Source: Sulfitobacter dubius (GTDB taxonomy: Bacteria; Pseudomonadota; Alphaproteobacteria; Rhodobacterales; Rhodobacteraceae). From it: a stretch of 64,000 bases of DNA. Both the position numbers and the translations under genes were made by a program. This document shows, piece by piece, positions 26,483-35,215 of the stretch (positions are counted from its first letter, which is position 1; each line of letters starts with the position of its first letter). The stretch spans positions 620,001-684,000 of the forward strand of contig NZ_FOPG01000002.1 of NCBI RefSeq assembly GCF_900113435.1. The letters are read 5' to 3'. A model generated the notes under the pieces. The model was not told the DNA's origin, did no database searches, and saw only the letters and a list, made by a program, of their open reading frames with translations.

Positions 26483-26830
26483 ATGAGCATAGAGCCCCCA
26501 TCGCCGATCACGGCTTTCGAGCGCCCCGCCGAACAGGTCGCATTCCACCGCACGGAACTGTCGCTGATCCTATCGCTTTATGGCCGGATGGTCGCCGCCG
26601 GAGAGTGGCGCGATTATGGGATTTCCCACCTTAAAGAAGTGGCGGTCTTTTCAGTCTTTCGGCGCACGGCGGAGATACCGCTGTACCGGATCGAAAAGCG
26701 GCCCAAGCTGCGCAATCGGCAGGGCATGTATGCGGTGGTGGGTACCGGCGGGCAGGTGCTGCGCCGGGGCCATGACCTTAAGGCCGTGCTGCGTGTGTTA
26801 GAGCGTAAGCTGATCCGCGCGGTGGACTAA
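26483..26830 (+). CDS. DUF2794 domain protein
   Basis: A 115-residue protein of the alphaproteobacterial DUF2794 family, recognised by 'YGRMVAAGEWRDYGI' (33-47), 'AVFSVFRRTAEIPLYRIEK' (~54-72) and 'QGMYAVVGTGGQVLRRG' (~79-95). The function is unknown; the fold is small alpha/beta without a signal peptide or membrane helix. It is divergent from paaI across a 130-base gap and convergent with the C40 peptidase gene (stops overlap by 4 bp). Confidence 0.85.
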   Translation: MSIEPPSPITAFERPAEQVAFHRTELSLILSLYGRMVAAGEWRDYGISHLKEVAVFSVFRRTAEIPLYRIEKRPKLRNRQGMYAVVGTGGQVLRRGHDLKAVLRVLERKLIRAVD

Positions 26831-27609
26831 ACGCCGGGGCGGCGATGTGCCGTCACCGGGCCGTCCCCGCCCGCTTCGATCCGGGCGATCGCGTCGGCGA
26901 TGTTTTCATAGCTCACGGCCATCGCATGGGCATTGGCGTGGATCATCGTTTCGCCATCCACCACCAACGCTACATGGCCTTTCCAGAACAGCAGATCATT
27001 GCGCTGATAGGCGCCGCTGACGGGGGCGCCCACGGTCTTTTCCTGCTGATCGCTGTCACCGGGGCAGGGCATGCCGCAGGCCAGCAACGCCGCCTGCACG
27101 AGGCCGGAACAATCAATCCCCCAGCGGCTGTTGCCGCCCCAAAGATAGGGCGTGCCGAGGAACAGCGCCGCGATCTGCGCGGGGTCTTCCTCATGGCTGT
27201 CGATGGGGGCAAGATGGCCCTGCGGGATATGCCCCTGCGGGGTTTCGGCGAAATCCTTGGTCTCTGCCGTGACCGTGACGCGCGCACCGTAGCTGAGGCT
27301 CAGCAGGTCCGGCGATTTCAGATCGGCGTCGCGATAGGCATGGGTGGCAGGCACGCGGACGCGGTGGGTGGCCTTGCGCGGTGTGCCAAGGGTGCTTTGC
27401 AGGACATAGCCGCAATAGCCATCCTTCTCGGCCTGTACATAGGCCCAGCCCGACGCCTCATGCAGGACGGTCACCTGTTCGCCGAACAACACCTGCCGAT
27501 CGCGCGGCCCGTCGGGACGGCGGCAGAGGTCTGCCACCGGCACCGCCACCTGCGCAGGGCGGTTCTGGGTCGCCAGCGCCGGGTCCGGGGTAAGGCGCGG
27601 GTCGCTCAT
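26827..27609 (-). CDS. C40 (NlpC/P60) peptidase with SH3 domains, probably cytosolic
   Basis: A 260-residue protein. Residues ~20-135 hold bacterial SH3-like domains, and the C-terminal ~110 residues form an NlpC/P60 cysteine peptidase: 'GTPYLWGGNSRWGIDCSGLV' with C167, H212 ('WKGHVALVV') and H224 ('MIHANA'). There is no signal peptide, unlike wall-degrading relatives. The layout resembles YkfC, which cleaves the gamma-D-Glu to diamino-acid bond of recycled murein peptides. It overlaps the upstream M17 aminopeptidase gene by 4 bp, which fits peptide recycling. Confidence 0.87.
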   Translation of the reverse strand: MSDPRLTPDPALATQNRPAQVAVPVADLCRRPDGPRDRQVLFGEQVTVLHEASGWAYVQAEKDGYCGYVLQSTLGTPRKATHRVRVPATHAYRDADLKSPDLLSLSYGARVTVTAETKDFAETPQGHIPQGHLAPIDSHEEDPAQIAALFLGTPYLWGGNSRWGIDCSGLVQAALLACGMPCPGDSDQQEKTVGAPVSGAYQRNDLLFWKGHVALVVDGETMIHANAHAMAVSYENIADAIARIEAGGDGPVTAHRRPGV

Positions 27610-28988
27610 TGTTTTAGCAACGCGGGCAGGGCGGCATAGATCGCGCGGGTGCCTTGCCCGGTGCCGCCTTTCGGGCGGGCGGGGGCGTCGGCAGGCTGCC
27701 AGCCGTAGATGTCAAAATGGGCATATTTGCTCTCGGTCACGAAACGGCGCAGGAAAAGCGCTGCGGTGATCGACCCGGCGAACCCGCCCTTGGGCGCGTT
27801 GTCGAGGTCGGCGATGCCGGGCTCAATCAGCGCCTCGTAAGCGTCATGGAAAGGCATCCGCCAGACCGGATCGGCAGAGCCCCGAGCGGCGCTTTCCAAG
27901 GCTGAGACGAAAGCGGCATCGTCGCTGTAATAGGGCGCAAGGTCCGGCCCTACGGCCACCCGCGCAGCCCCCGTGAGCGTCGCCATCGAGATGATCTGAT
28001 CGGGTTTGTCCTCATCCGCCAGCGCCAGCGCATCGGCCAGCACCAGACGCCCTTCGGCGTCGGTGTTGTTGATCTCTACCGTCAGCCCCTTGCGCGAGGT
28101 CAGGATGTCGCCGGGGCGGAAGGCATTGCCGGAGACCGAATTTTCCACCGCCGGGATCAGCACGCGCAGTTGCACTGCCATGCCGGTGGCCATGATCATA
28201 TGCGCCAGCCCCAACACGGCAGCGGCGCCCCCCATGTCCTTTTTCATCAGCGCCATGGACGCACCGGGTTTCAGGTTCAGCCCGCCGGTGTCGAAACAGA
28301 CGCCTTTGCCCACCAGCGTCAGCTTTGGCCCCGTGTCGCCCCATGCCATGTCGATCAAACGCGGCGCGCGGTCGGCGGCGCGGCCAACGGTGTGGATCAT
28401 CGGCAGGTTGTTCTCTAGCAACGTATCGCCGGTTGTGACTTCGATCTTCGCGCCATGCTGCTCGGCCAATTTGCGCGCGGCGGCTTCGAGATCGGGCGGG
28501 CCCATGTCAGAGGCGGGGGTGTTGATCAGGTCGCGGGTCAGCATCTCGCCCGTGGCAAGTGCGGTGATCTGCGCGGCGTCGATCCCTTCGGGCGCGACAA
28601 GCCGGGCCGCCAGTGGCGTCTGGTCGCGGTAGCGGTCAAAGCGGTAGCCTGCCAGCAGCCAGCCGAGCGCTTCATTCGCCGCTTGGTCCTCCGGCAGACC
28701 GCTTTCAATTCGGTAGTCCCCCGCAGGCAGCTTTGCCGCAGCGGCAGCAAGGTGAAAGCGGCCCCGCCGGCGCGCGGCTTCGGTGCCGTAGCCCACCAAT
28801 GCCAGCGCGGGAGTGCCTTCCTCCCCCGGCACGACAAGCGCCTGACCAAGGCCGCCCGAAAAACCGCCGGCTTTCACCCATGCCTGCACAGCGCCGGGCT
28901 GATCGGCAAGCCAGCCTTCAAGCGCGGCTTCGCTCAAGACATGAAGCGGCAGGGCATTGGCGGAGGGGGTGGCGAATTCGGCGGACAT
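27606..28988 (-). CDS. M17 leucyl aminopeptidase family protein
   Basis: A 460-residue cytosolic aminopeptidase of family M17. The metal and catalytic motifs are 'LVGKGVCFDTGGLNLKPG' (~225-242) and 'NTDAEGRLVLADAL' (308-321), with K250-D251 in 'MKKDMGGAA'. The N-terminal domain is short, as in the alphaproteobacterial/PepB-like branch. ATG 28988 is preferred over an upstream TTG, with AAAGG upstream. It is coupled to the C40 peptidase; together they could degrade recycled peptidoglycan peptides. Confidence 0.93.
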   Translation of the reverse strand: MSAEFATPSANALPLHVLSEAALEGWLADQPGAVQAWVKAGGFSGGLGQALVVPGEEGTPALALVGYGTEAARRRGRFHLAAAAAKLPAGDYRIESGLPEDQAANEALGWLLAGYRFDRYRDQTPLAARLVAPEGIDAAQITALATGEMLTRDLINTPASDMGPPDLEAAARKLAEQHGAKIEVTTGDTLLENNLPMIHTVGRAADRAPRLIDMAWGDTGPKLTLVGKGVCFDTGGLNLKPGASMALMKKDMGGAAAVLGLAHMIMATGMAVQLRVLIPAVENSVSGNAFRPGDILTSRKGLTVEINNTDAEGRLVLADALALADEDKPDQIISMATLTGAARVAVGPDLAPYYSDDAAFVSALESAARGSADPVWRMPFHDAYEALIEPGIADLDNAPKGGFAGSITAALFLRRFVTESKYAHFDIYGWQPADAPARPKGGTGQGTRAIYAALPALLKQ

Positions 28989-29051
28989 GACAAACCTTTG
29001 CAAATCTGGAACTGCGCGCAGCCTACTCTTTCCATCGCCACCCGCAAGCGA

Positions 29052-29429
29052 TCAGATCGTGAGGTCTGGCAAGTCCCAGATCGCAGTCAGCGACCGTTCC
29101 CCGCTGCGGATCAAGCGCGACAGCGTGGCGGCGGTGGCGATGTCATCCTTGGCATCAATACAGGCTATAACATCGGCCGCCACCTGCGAGACCAATGCCA
29201 TGCCAATCTGCTCGGCAATGGCGATCAGACGATGCACGCTTTTGCGCAGCCCGGCGCGGTCTTGGGTCTGGTGCAGACTTTTGCAATGGGACATCCGCAA
29301 AGCCAATTCCTCCGACGCGCGACAGACGACATCTTCGGCCCCCACCTCACCAAGTTGGGAATAAAGCAGCCCAAGACAGTCTTGATCGACACGGATCTGT
29401 TCCGTCGGGCGTATTTGCACAAGTTGCAT
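29052..29429 (-). CDS. Small helical protein, Hpt-like (unrecognised family)
   Basis: A 125-residue protein I cannot place with certainty. It is mainly helical after residue ~35. The stretch 'GLRKSVHRLIAIAEQIGMAL' (~60-79) resembles the phospho-histidine helix of Hpt domains (AH-x-LKG-like), with H66 as the candidate phosphorylated residue, followed by two more amphipathic helices. ATG 29429 is chosen over ATG 29438 because AAGGA sits 8 bases upstream of it. It is divergent from the carbonic anhydrase gene. The coding call is firm; the Hpt idea is inference. Confidence 0.7.
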   Translation of the reverse strand: MQLVQIRPTEQIRVDQDCLGLLYSQLGEVGAEDVVCRASEELALRMSHCKSLHQTQDRAGLRKSVHRLIAIAEQIGMALVSQVAADVIACIDAKDDIATAATLSRLIRSGERSLTAIWDLPDLTI

Positions 29430-29584
29430 CGTTGTCATCCTTCAATCAGCCCCCACGGCCATGTCGCAACATCACGCAAGATGGTGTGCAAAGGGTTGGG
29501 ATGGTGGAGTCTTTTCTCTCGAATTCGTATCGGATTTGCGCTATCTGCGCTGAAACCGCTTCATGCATTAAGGGACGTTTACAC

Positions 29585-30235
29585 ATGGACAAGGCCAAGG
29601 CTCTGCCGTCGTATCTGTTGCAACGCTATCAAGGGTGGAAGGCGACCGGCTATGCCGAGAACCAGACATGGTATCGCCGATTGGCCGCTGAGGGGCAGCG
29701 CCCGCGCGCGATGGTGATCTCCTGCTGCGACAGCCGCGTGCATGTGACCTCGATCTTTGGCGCCGATCAAGGCGAGTTCTTCATTCACCGCAACATCGCT
29801 AACCTTGTGCCGCCCTATGAGCCGGATGGCAAACAGCACGGGACCTCGGCGGCGGTGGAATATGCCGTCAACGCGCTGAAGGTCGCGCATCTGATTGTGC
29901 TGGGCCATTCCAGCTGCGGTGGCGTCGCGGGGTGTATCCAGATGTGCAAAGGCAACGCGCCCGAGCTTGAGAACCAAGACAGTTTCGTGGGCCGCTGGAT
30001 GGACCTGCTGCGCCCGAAATACGAGACGGTGGAAAAGGTCGAAGACGCGGCGGAGCAGCAGCTTTTGCTGGAGCGTCAGGCGGTGCTGACCTCTCTTGAG
30101 AACCTGATGACCTTTCCTTGGATCAAGGAAAAGGTCGAAGATGGCACGCTGAGCCTGCACGGCCTGTGGACCGACATCGGCGAGGGCAGCTTGGAATATT
30201 ACGACGCCAAGGCGCAGACATTCGAGCCGGTTTAA
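29585..30235 (+). CDS. Beta-class carbonic anhydrase
   Basis: A 216-residue zinc enzyme interconverting CO2 and bicarbonate. Zinc and catalytic residues are visible: C47 with D49-S-R51 in 'ISCCDSRV', and H108 with C111 in 'GHSSCGGV'. The length and C-terminus ('LHGLWTDIGEGSLEYYDAK') fit the proteobacterial beta class. ATG 29585 is used; the frame is open much further upstream but unlike the family. A good terminator follows at 30267. Confidence 0.95.
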   Translation: MDKAKALPSYLLQRYQGWKATGYAENQTWYRRLAAEGQRPRAMVISCCDSRVHVTSIFGADQGEFFIHRNIANLVPPYEPDGKQHGTSAAVEYAVNALKVAHLIVLGHSSCGGVAGCIQMCKGNAPELENQDSFVGRWMDLLRPKYETVEKVEDAAEQQLLLERQAVLTSLENLMTFPWIKEKVEDGTLSLHGLWTDIGEGSLEYYDAKAQTFEPV

Positions 30236-30266
30236 GCCCATCGCAGATGCATGAGGCAGAGACGAA

Positions 30267-30296
30267 AAAGGGGGCCGTTTGGCCCCCTTTCTTATT
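30267..30296 (+). terminator. Rho-independent terminator after carbonic anhydrase
   Basis: A 10-bp stem, AAAGGGGGCC with GGCCCCCTTT around a GTTT loop (30267-30290), followed by CTTATT. It lies 32 bases after the carbonic anhydrase stop. The A-rich 5' side could also help end the convergent asd transcript. Confidence 0.8.
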
Positions 30297-30315
30297 CCTA
30301 GACTGGGGCTGAACC

Positions 30316-31338
30316 TCAGCCTTTTTTCAGTACTTCGCGGCCCAGCAGTTCGGCGATCTGTACGGCGTTCAGGGCGGCACCCTTGCGCAGGTTGTCGCTG
30401 ACGCACCACAGGTTGATGCCGTTGTCGATGGTACTGTCCTGACGGATGCGGCTGATGAAGGTGGCGAAGTCACCCACGCATTCCACCGGCGTGACGTAGC
30501 CGCCGTCTTCGCGCTTGTCGATCACCATGAGACCCGGCGCTTCGCGCAGGATGTCGCGGGCTTCGGCTTCGTCGAGGTGGTCTTCGAATTCGATGTTGAT
30601 CGATTCCGCATGGCCCACGAATACCGGCACACGCACGCAGGTCGCGGTGACTTTGATCGACGGGTCGACGATCTTTTTGGTCTCGGCGACCATCTTCCAT
30701 TCTTCCTTGGTCGAGCCGTCTTCGAGGAAGACGTCGATATGCGGAATCACGTTGAATGCGATCTGCTTGGTGAACTTGCTGGCGGGCTTGTCATCGGTCG
30801 GGTTGTAGATGCTCTTGGTCTGATCCCAAAGCTCATCAATGCCTTCCTTGCCCGCGCCGGAAACCGACTGGTAGGTCGATACGACGACGCGCTTGATTTT
30901 GGCGCGGTCGTGCAGCGGCTTCAGCGCCACAACCATCTGCGCGGTCGAGCAGTTGGGGTTGGCAATGATGTTTTTCTTGGAATAGCCGTGCACGTCCTGC
31001 GGGTTCACCTCGGGCACGATCAACGGCACGTCTTGGTCATAGCGGTAAAGCGACGAGTTATCGATCACCACGCAGCCCGCTTTGGCAGCGGCAGGGGCGT
31101 ATTTCTTGGTTGCTTCGGAACCCACGGCAAAAAGCGCCATGTCCCAGCCAGTGAAGTCGAAAGTATCGAGGTCTTTGGTCTTGAGGGTCTTGTCCCCAAA
31201 GCTGATTTCCGAACCCAGCGAGCGGCGGCTGGCCAGAGCCACGATCTCGTCCACGGGGAACTGACGCTCCGCGAGGATGTTCAACATTTCACGGCCCACA
31301 TTGCCTGTGGCACCGACGACGGCGACGCGATAACCCAT
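30316..31338 (-). CDS. asd: Aspartate-semialdehyde dehydrogenase
   Basis: A 340-residue NADPH enzyme making aspartate semialdehyde for lysine, diaminopimelate, threonine and methionine. The N-terminal Rossmann motif is 'VAVVGATGNVGREMLNIL' (5-22). The catalytic cysteine is C130 in 'NPNCSTAQM'. 'RVPVFVGHAESINIEFE' (~232-248) holds the proton-transfer histidine region. CTGGAG lies 9 bases before ATG 31338. It is a single-gene unit convergent with the carbonic anhydrase gene. Confidence 0.96.
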   Translation of the reverse strand: MGYRVAVVGATGNVGREMLNILAERQFPVDEIVALASRRSLGSEISFGDKTLKTKDLDTFDFTGWDMALFAVGSEATKKYAPAAAKAGCVVIDNSSLYRYDQDVPLIVPEVNPQDVHGYSKKNIIANPNCSTAQMVVALKPLHDRAKIKRVVVSTYQSVSGAGKEGIDELWDQTKSIYNPTDDKPASKFTKQIAFNVIPHIDVFLEDGSTKEEWKMVAETKKIVDPSIKVTATCVRVPVFVGHAESINIEFEDHLDEAEARDILREAPGLMVIDKREDGGYVTPVECVGDFATFISRIRQDSTIDNGINLWCVSDNLRKGAALNAVQIAELLGREVLKKG

Positions 31339-31446
31339 CTGATTACTCCAGTCTGTCCAATTAAATTTGACGCCATTTAACGTGCCTGCGGGGCATTGGC
31401 TAGGGCCAGCCGCGCGCGGGCAGGGTGGGGCGGTGCTTTGCCGAGG

Positions 31447-32151
31447 TTAAAGGACCTTGATCACGTCCTTGTTGATCGCCAGCATATAGCCGCGCCGGGC
31501 GATGTTCTTGACCAACAGTTCCGACACCAATTGATTGCCCAAGGTGTCGCGCAATCGCTTGATCCGCGTGGCCCCGGCGGCCTCATCACAGTCGGCGGCG
31601 TTGCGGCCCGATATCATGCCTTCGATCTCAGAGCCTGACAATACGTCGTCATCCATCCGTGCTTCGGCAAGGACCGACATCGTCTCCATCGCCGCTGCGG
31701 TCAGTTTGAAGCCGAGGTTATTAAGGTAAACGGTGTTTTCTTCGCGGCTGATGAGCAATGAGTTCACCTGAATGCCCGTCCGCTCGATCTGCGCCATACG
31801 GCGGTTGAAGCCGACGAGCATGATCAGAAACACCATCGCCGCGATCAGCATGGCGCTGGCAAAGACCAGCAAGACCACGATCACAATGCGATAGCTGGCC
31901 AATGTCTCGGAAAATGCGGTGCCGGACTGGGCGAGGATTTCGAGCAGCTTGATCTCGGCTTGGGTGGTCAGATCGTCATTTTCGATAAAAATCCGCTCAA
32001 CCCGCGCGTTAAAGGCATTGGCATCGGGCAGCGCCCAAAGCAGCAACGCCGCCCCGGCCAGCAACACCAGCACGACGGCGGCAATGCCACCGCCTACGAA
32101 ACGCCCGCCAAATCTGCGCATGTCAGAAGCGGAGGTAGAATGTTCCTGCAC
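31447..32151 (-). CDS. Membrane protein with C-terminal winged-helix domain
   Basis: A 234-residue protein with two membrane helices (~20-41 and ~88-114), a ~45-residue periplasmic loop between them, and a cytoplasmic C-terminus. Residues ~138-228 look like an OmpR/ToxR-type winged helix: 'LNNLGFKLTAAAMETMSVL' (143-161), 'ATRIKRLRDTLGNQL' (194-208) and 'VKNIARRGYML' (214-224). ToxR-like regulators carry this domain N-terminally, so the order here is reversed. The start is GTG 32151, because AAAGGAAAG lies just upstream; the internal ATG 32121 has no ribosome site. It overlaps the preceding gene by 29 bp. Confidence 0.75.
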   Translation of the reverse strand: MQEHSTSASDMRRFGGRFVGGGIAAVVLVLLAGAALLLWALPDANAFNARVERIFIENDDLTTQAEIKLLEILAQSGTAFSETLASYRIVIVVLLVFASAMLIAAMVFLIMLVGFNRRMAQIERTGIQVNSLLISREENTVYLNNLGFKLTAAAMETMSVLAEARMDDDVLSGSEIEGMISGRNAADCDEAAGATRIKRLRDTLGNQLVSELLVKNIARRGYMLAINKDVIKVL

Positions 32152-32416
32152 TGTCTTTCCTTTGATCCAGACCTTCGTCGCCGAATACGGAGAGGATATT
32201 CAACAATGTCCAGCCCTCCGCCGCAAGTCGTGGCGTGAGTTCGGCCTTGGCACCGGCGGCATCGCAGGCATCATTAATCTGCGCTACCCCATAATGGAGG
32301 CGCAGCGGATTGTCTTGCTTGGCCTTATAATCGGCATAGCAGCCAGCCGCTGCCATCGCGGGCAGGGCCACAGTGACCGCCAGCGCGGTCATCAGGGTGA
32401 AACATGCGTTTTTCAT
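32123..32416 (-). CDS. Small secreted protein of unknown function
   Basis: A 97-residue protein with a clear signal peptide ('MKNACFTLMTALAVTVALPAM', cleaved near 'AMAAAG'). The mature ~73 residues contain two cysteines (C26 and C50) that could pair, and a conserved-looking C-terminus 'WTLLNILSVFGDEGLDQRK' then 'FYLRF'. I do not recognise a named family. Its 3' end overlaps the winged-helix membrane gene by 29 bp in another frame, so the two are probably made together. A candidate promoter ends 6 bases before the start codon. Confidence 0.72.
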   Translation of the reverse strand: MKNACFTLMTALAVTVALPAMAAAGCYADYKAKQDNPLRLHYGVAQINDACDAAGAKAELTPRLAAEGWTLLNILSVFGDEGLDQRKDSAGTFYLRF

Positions 32417-32422
32417 ACGTTT

Positions 32423-32451
32423 TTAATGCGCGTTTGCCCGCTGATATTCAA
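32423..32451 (-). promoter_or_regulatory. Candidate sigma-70 promoter giving a leaderless mRNA
   Basis: On the minus strand TTGAAT (32446-32451) and CATTAA (32423-32428) are separated by 17 bases. The -10 edge is 6 bases from ATG 32416, so transcription would begin at or next to the start codon. No Shine-Dalgarno-like sequence precedes that ATG, which is consistent with leaderless initiation. Confidence 0.45.
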
Positions 32452-32633
32452 TAACTAAGGTGTTTTCGGCCGCATGTTATTCGATAACGACCCCCTGTTA
32501 TTGCCTGTCTTTGGCCCTCTCCCCAATTTGCTGGCATCAACAGACACGAAAACTCAGACACGGCCCCCGAGCGTTGGCCGCAGACGACAAAGGGCGCAGG
32601 ACACCGCGCCGATAACAAGAAGGGACCAGACCC

Positions 32634-33191
32634 ATGTACCGCAAGTTCATTGCTACCATCGCTGCTCTGTCGGTTGCCATCACCGCTTTCGGTGCCCGCG
32701 ACGCCGCTGCCGATGAAAAGGAAGTGCTGCGCACCCTCGCCGCGATTGCGGGCGTCGCGATCGTGGGCAAAATGATCTACGACAATAAGAAAGACCGCGA
32801 AGAGCGCGAGACCGTGACCCGCCGTCGTGCCGCCCCGGTTTATGAAGCGCCACGCTATTACCCCACGGTTTCCGAGCGGCCCCGTTTGCGCCCCTATGTT
32901 GATCGGCGCCCGCAGCCGCGTCACACTGCCCGGACATCGCCCAAGCGCGAAGTGCGCCCCATGCCTGAGCGGGTGGATCGCAAGCTGCTACCGCAGCAGT
33001 GCTTCCGCAGCTTTAATGGCGAAGACGGCAAGGTGATGATGTTTGGCGAACCCTGCCTTGAAAAGAATTACGCCCAAGTCGACCGTCTGCCCAACTATTG
33101 CGCCAAGCGCGTGAAGACGGCGGACGGCGCACGCTACGGCTATGATGCCCGCTGCCTGCGCGACTCGGGTTACAGCTTGGCCCGTCGGTAA
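32634..33191 (+). CDS. Secreted Arg/Pro-rich protein of unknown function
   Basis: A 185-residue protein with a signal peptide ending near 'ARDAAA' (~26). A hydrophobic stretch 'TLAAIAGVAIVGKMIYDNKK' (34-53) might be a membrane anchor or amphipathic helix. A basic, Pro/Tyr/Arg-rich linker (~60-115) follows, then a C-terminal domain with four cysteines (C123, C141, C156, C174) suggestive of two disulfides. I do not recognise a characterised family. The 217-base upstream gap also serves the divergent small secreted protein. Confidence 0.72.
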   Translation: MYRKFIATIAALSVAITAFGARDAAADEKEVLRTLAAIAGVAIVGKMIYDNKKDREERETVTRRRAAPVYEAPRYYPTVSERPRLRPYVDRRPQPRHTARTSPKREVRPMPERVDRKLLPQQCFRSFNGEDGKVMMFGEPCLEKNYAQVDRLPNYCAKRVKTADGARYGYDARCLRDSGYSLARR

Positions 33192-33207
33192 CACCGGCGT
33201 GCCTTGA

Positions 33208-33238
33208 CCGAGCGGCACGTCCCTGTCGCTCGGGTTTT
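33208..33238 (+). terminator. Possible terminator after the Arg/Pro-rich protein gene
   Basis: A 7-bp stem, CCGAGCG (33208-33214) with CGCTCGG (33227-33233), followed by GTTTT. It begins 16 bases after the stop and is the first of two tandem hairpins. Confidence 0.55.
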
Positions 33239-33279
33239 GAAAGGGGGGGTGTTCGGGCGCCTCCCCTTTCTCTTTTTTT
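33239..33279 (+). terminator. Rho-independent terminator upstream of rnhB
   Basis: A long stem, GAAAGGGG with CCCCTTTC and inner GGTG/CGCC pairs (33239-33270), followed by TCTTTTTTT. It ends the transcript of the Arg/Pro-rich protein gene, so rnhB needs a promoter within or after this short interval. Confidence 0.85.
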
Positions 33280-33317
33280 GTTGCACCTTTTCGGCGCATG
33301 CGGTTTCACCTCGCCCT

Positions 33318-33947
33318 ATGATACCAGACTTTGAATTTGAACGCGGCGCGGCTGCCCGCGGCTTTCGCACCATTGCCGGGGTGGACGAAGTGGGCCGTGG
33401 CCCGCTTGCCGGGCCGGTCACCGCCGCCGCCGTGGTCTTTACCGAAGGGCAGATCCCCGAGGGGCTGAACGATTCTAAAAAGCTGACAGCCCGCGCCCGA
33501 GAACGGCTGTATGAAGAGATCATGTCGGTGGCCGTCGTTTGCGTGGCCCATGCCACCGTCGAAGAGATCGAAGAACACAACATCTTGCGTGCCAGCCATC
33601 TGGCCATGACCCGAGCGCTGGCCGGATTGGCCTGCGTGGCGGACTACGCGCTGATCGACGGTAATATGCTTCCGCGCGATCTGAGCCTTCCGGCGCAACC
33701 TGTGGTGAAGGGTGATGCCCGCTGTCTGTCGATCTCAGCCGCCTCTATCGTTGCCAAAACCGTGCGCGATAACCTCATGGTGGATTTAGCGCAACAGCAT
33801 CCCGGCTATGGCTGGGAAACCAATATGGGCTACGGATCGAAAAGCCACATGGCTGCCCTCCGGGATCTTGGTGTGACCCCACACCATAGACGTTTGTTCA
33901 AGCCGGTACACAATATCTTGTATCAAGCCAATTTGTTAACCGATTGA
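33318..33947 (+). CDS. rnhB: Ribonuclease HII
   Basis: A 209-residue endonuclease that cuts RNA in RNA-DNA hybrids and removes single ribonucleotides. The catalytic signature is 'IAGVDEVGRGPLAGPV' with D23-E24. 'YALIDGN' (~112-118) and 'SISAASIVAKTVRD' (~135-148) complete the active site. ATG 33318 is used because it sits just before the conserved region; the open frame further upstream crosses the terminator. The ccrM gene follows after 88 bases. Confidence 0.95.
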   Translation: MIPDFEFERGAAARGFRTIAGVDEVGRGPLAGPVTAAAVVFTEGQIPEGLNDSKKLTARARERLYEEIMSVAVVCVAHATVEEIEEHNILRASHLAMTRALAGLACVADYALIDGNMLPRDLSLPAQPVVKGDARCLSISAASIVAKTVRDNLMVDLAQQHPGYGWETNMGYGSKSHMAALRDLGVTPHHRRLFKPVHNILYQANLLTD

Positions 33948-34016
33948 TTCAAAAAAGAAATTGACCACGAATCGTTGATGGCCCATTTTATCCACAACCA
34001 ATGAGCGCTTAAGCGC
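33946..34016 (+). promoter_or_regulatory. ccrM upstream region: two GANTC sites and a 12-bp palindrome
   Basis: GATTC (33946-33950) and GAATC (33969-33973), both substrates of a CcrM-type methylase, lie upstream of ccrM. A perfect palindrome GCGCTTAAGCGC (34005-34016) is 19 bases before the start. In Caulobacter the ccrM promoter also carries GANTC sites and is methylation-sensitive; the parallel here is inference. Confidence 0.5.
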
Positions 34017-34026
34017 CGGGTAATGA

Positions 34027-35136
<1,110 letters not shown>

Positions 35137-35163
35137 TCCACCCACAGACATTCGAACACCGCC

Positions 35164-35207
35164 GGCACCCGTGGCCTCTCTGCGTGAGGGGCAGCCACAC
35201 GGGTGCC
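35164..35207 (+). other. Long GC-rich inverted repeat after ccrM
   Basis: GGCACCCGTG and CACGGGTGCC form a 10-bp stem (extendable with a bulge) enclosing ~24 bases that can fold further. It lies between the ccrM stop and the canonical terminator. It could stabilise the mRNA 3' end or be a short repeat unit. Confidence 0.45.
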
Positions 35208-35215
35208 TACCTTGA

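Noticed and set aside
33936-33950. A CtrA box (TTAA-N7-TTAA) upstream of ccrM
   Set aside because: TTAA at 33936-33939 is followed seven bases later by ATTC, not TTAA, so only a half site is present.
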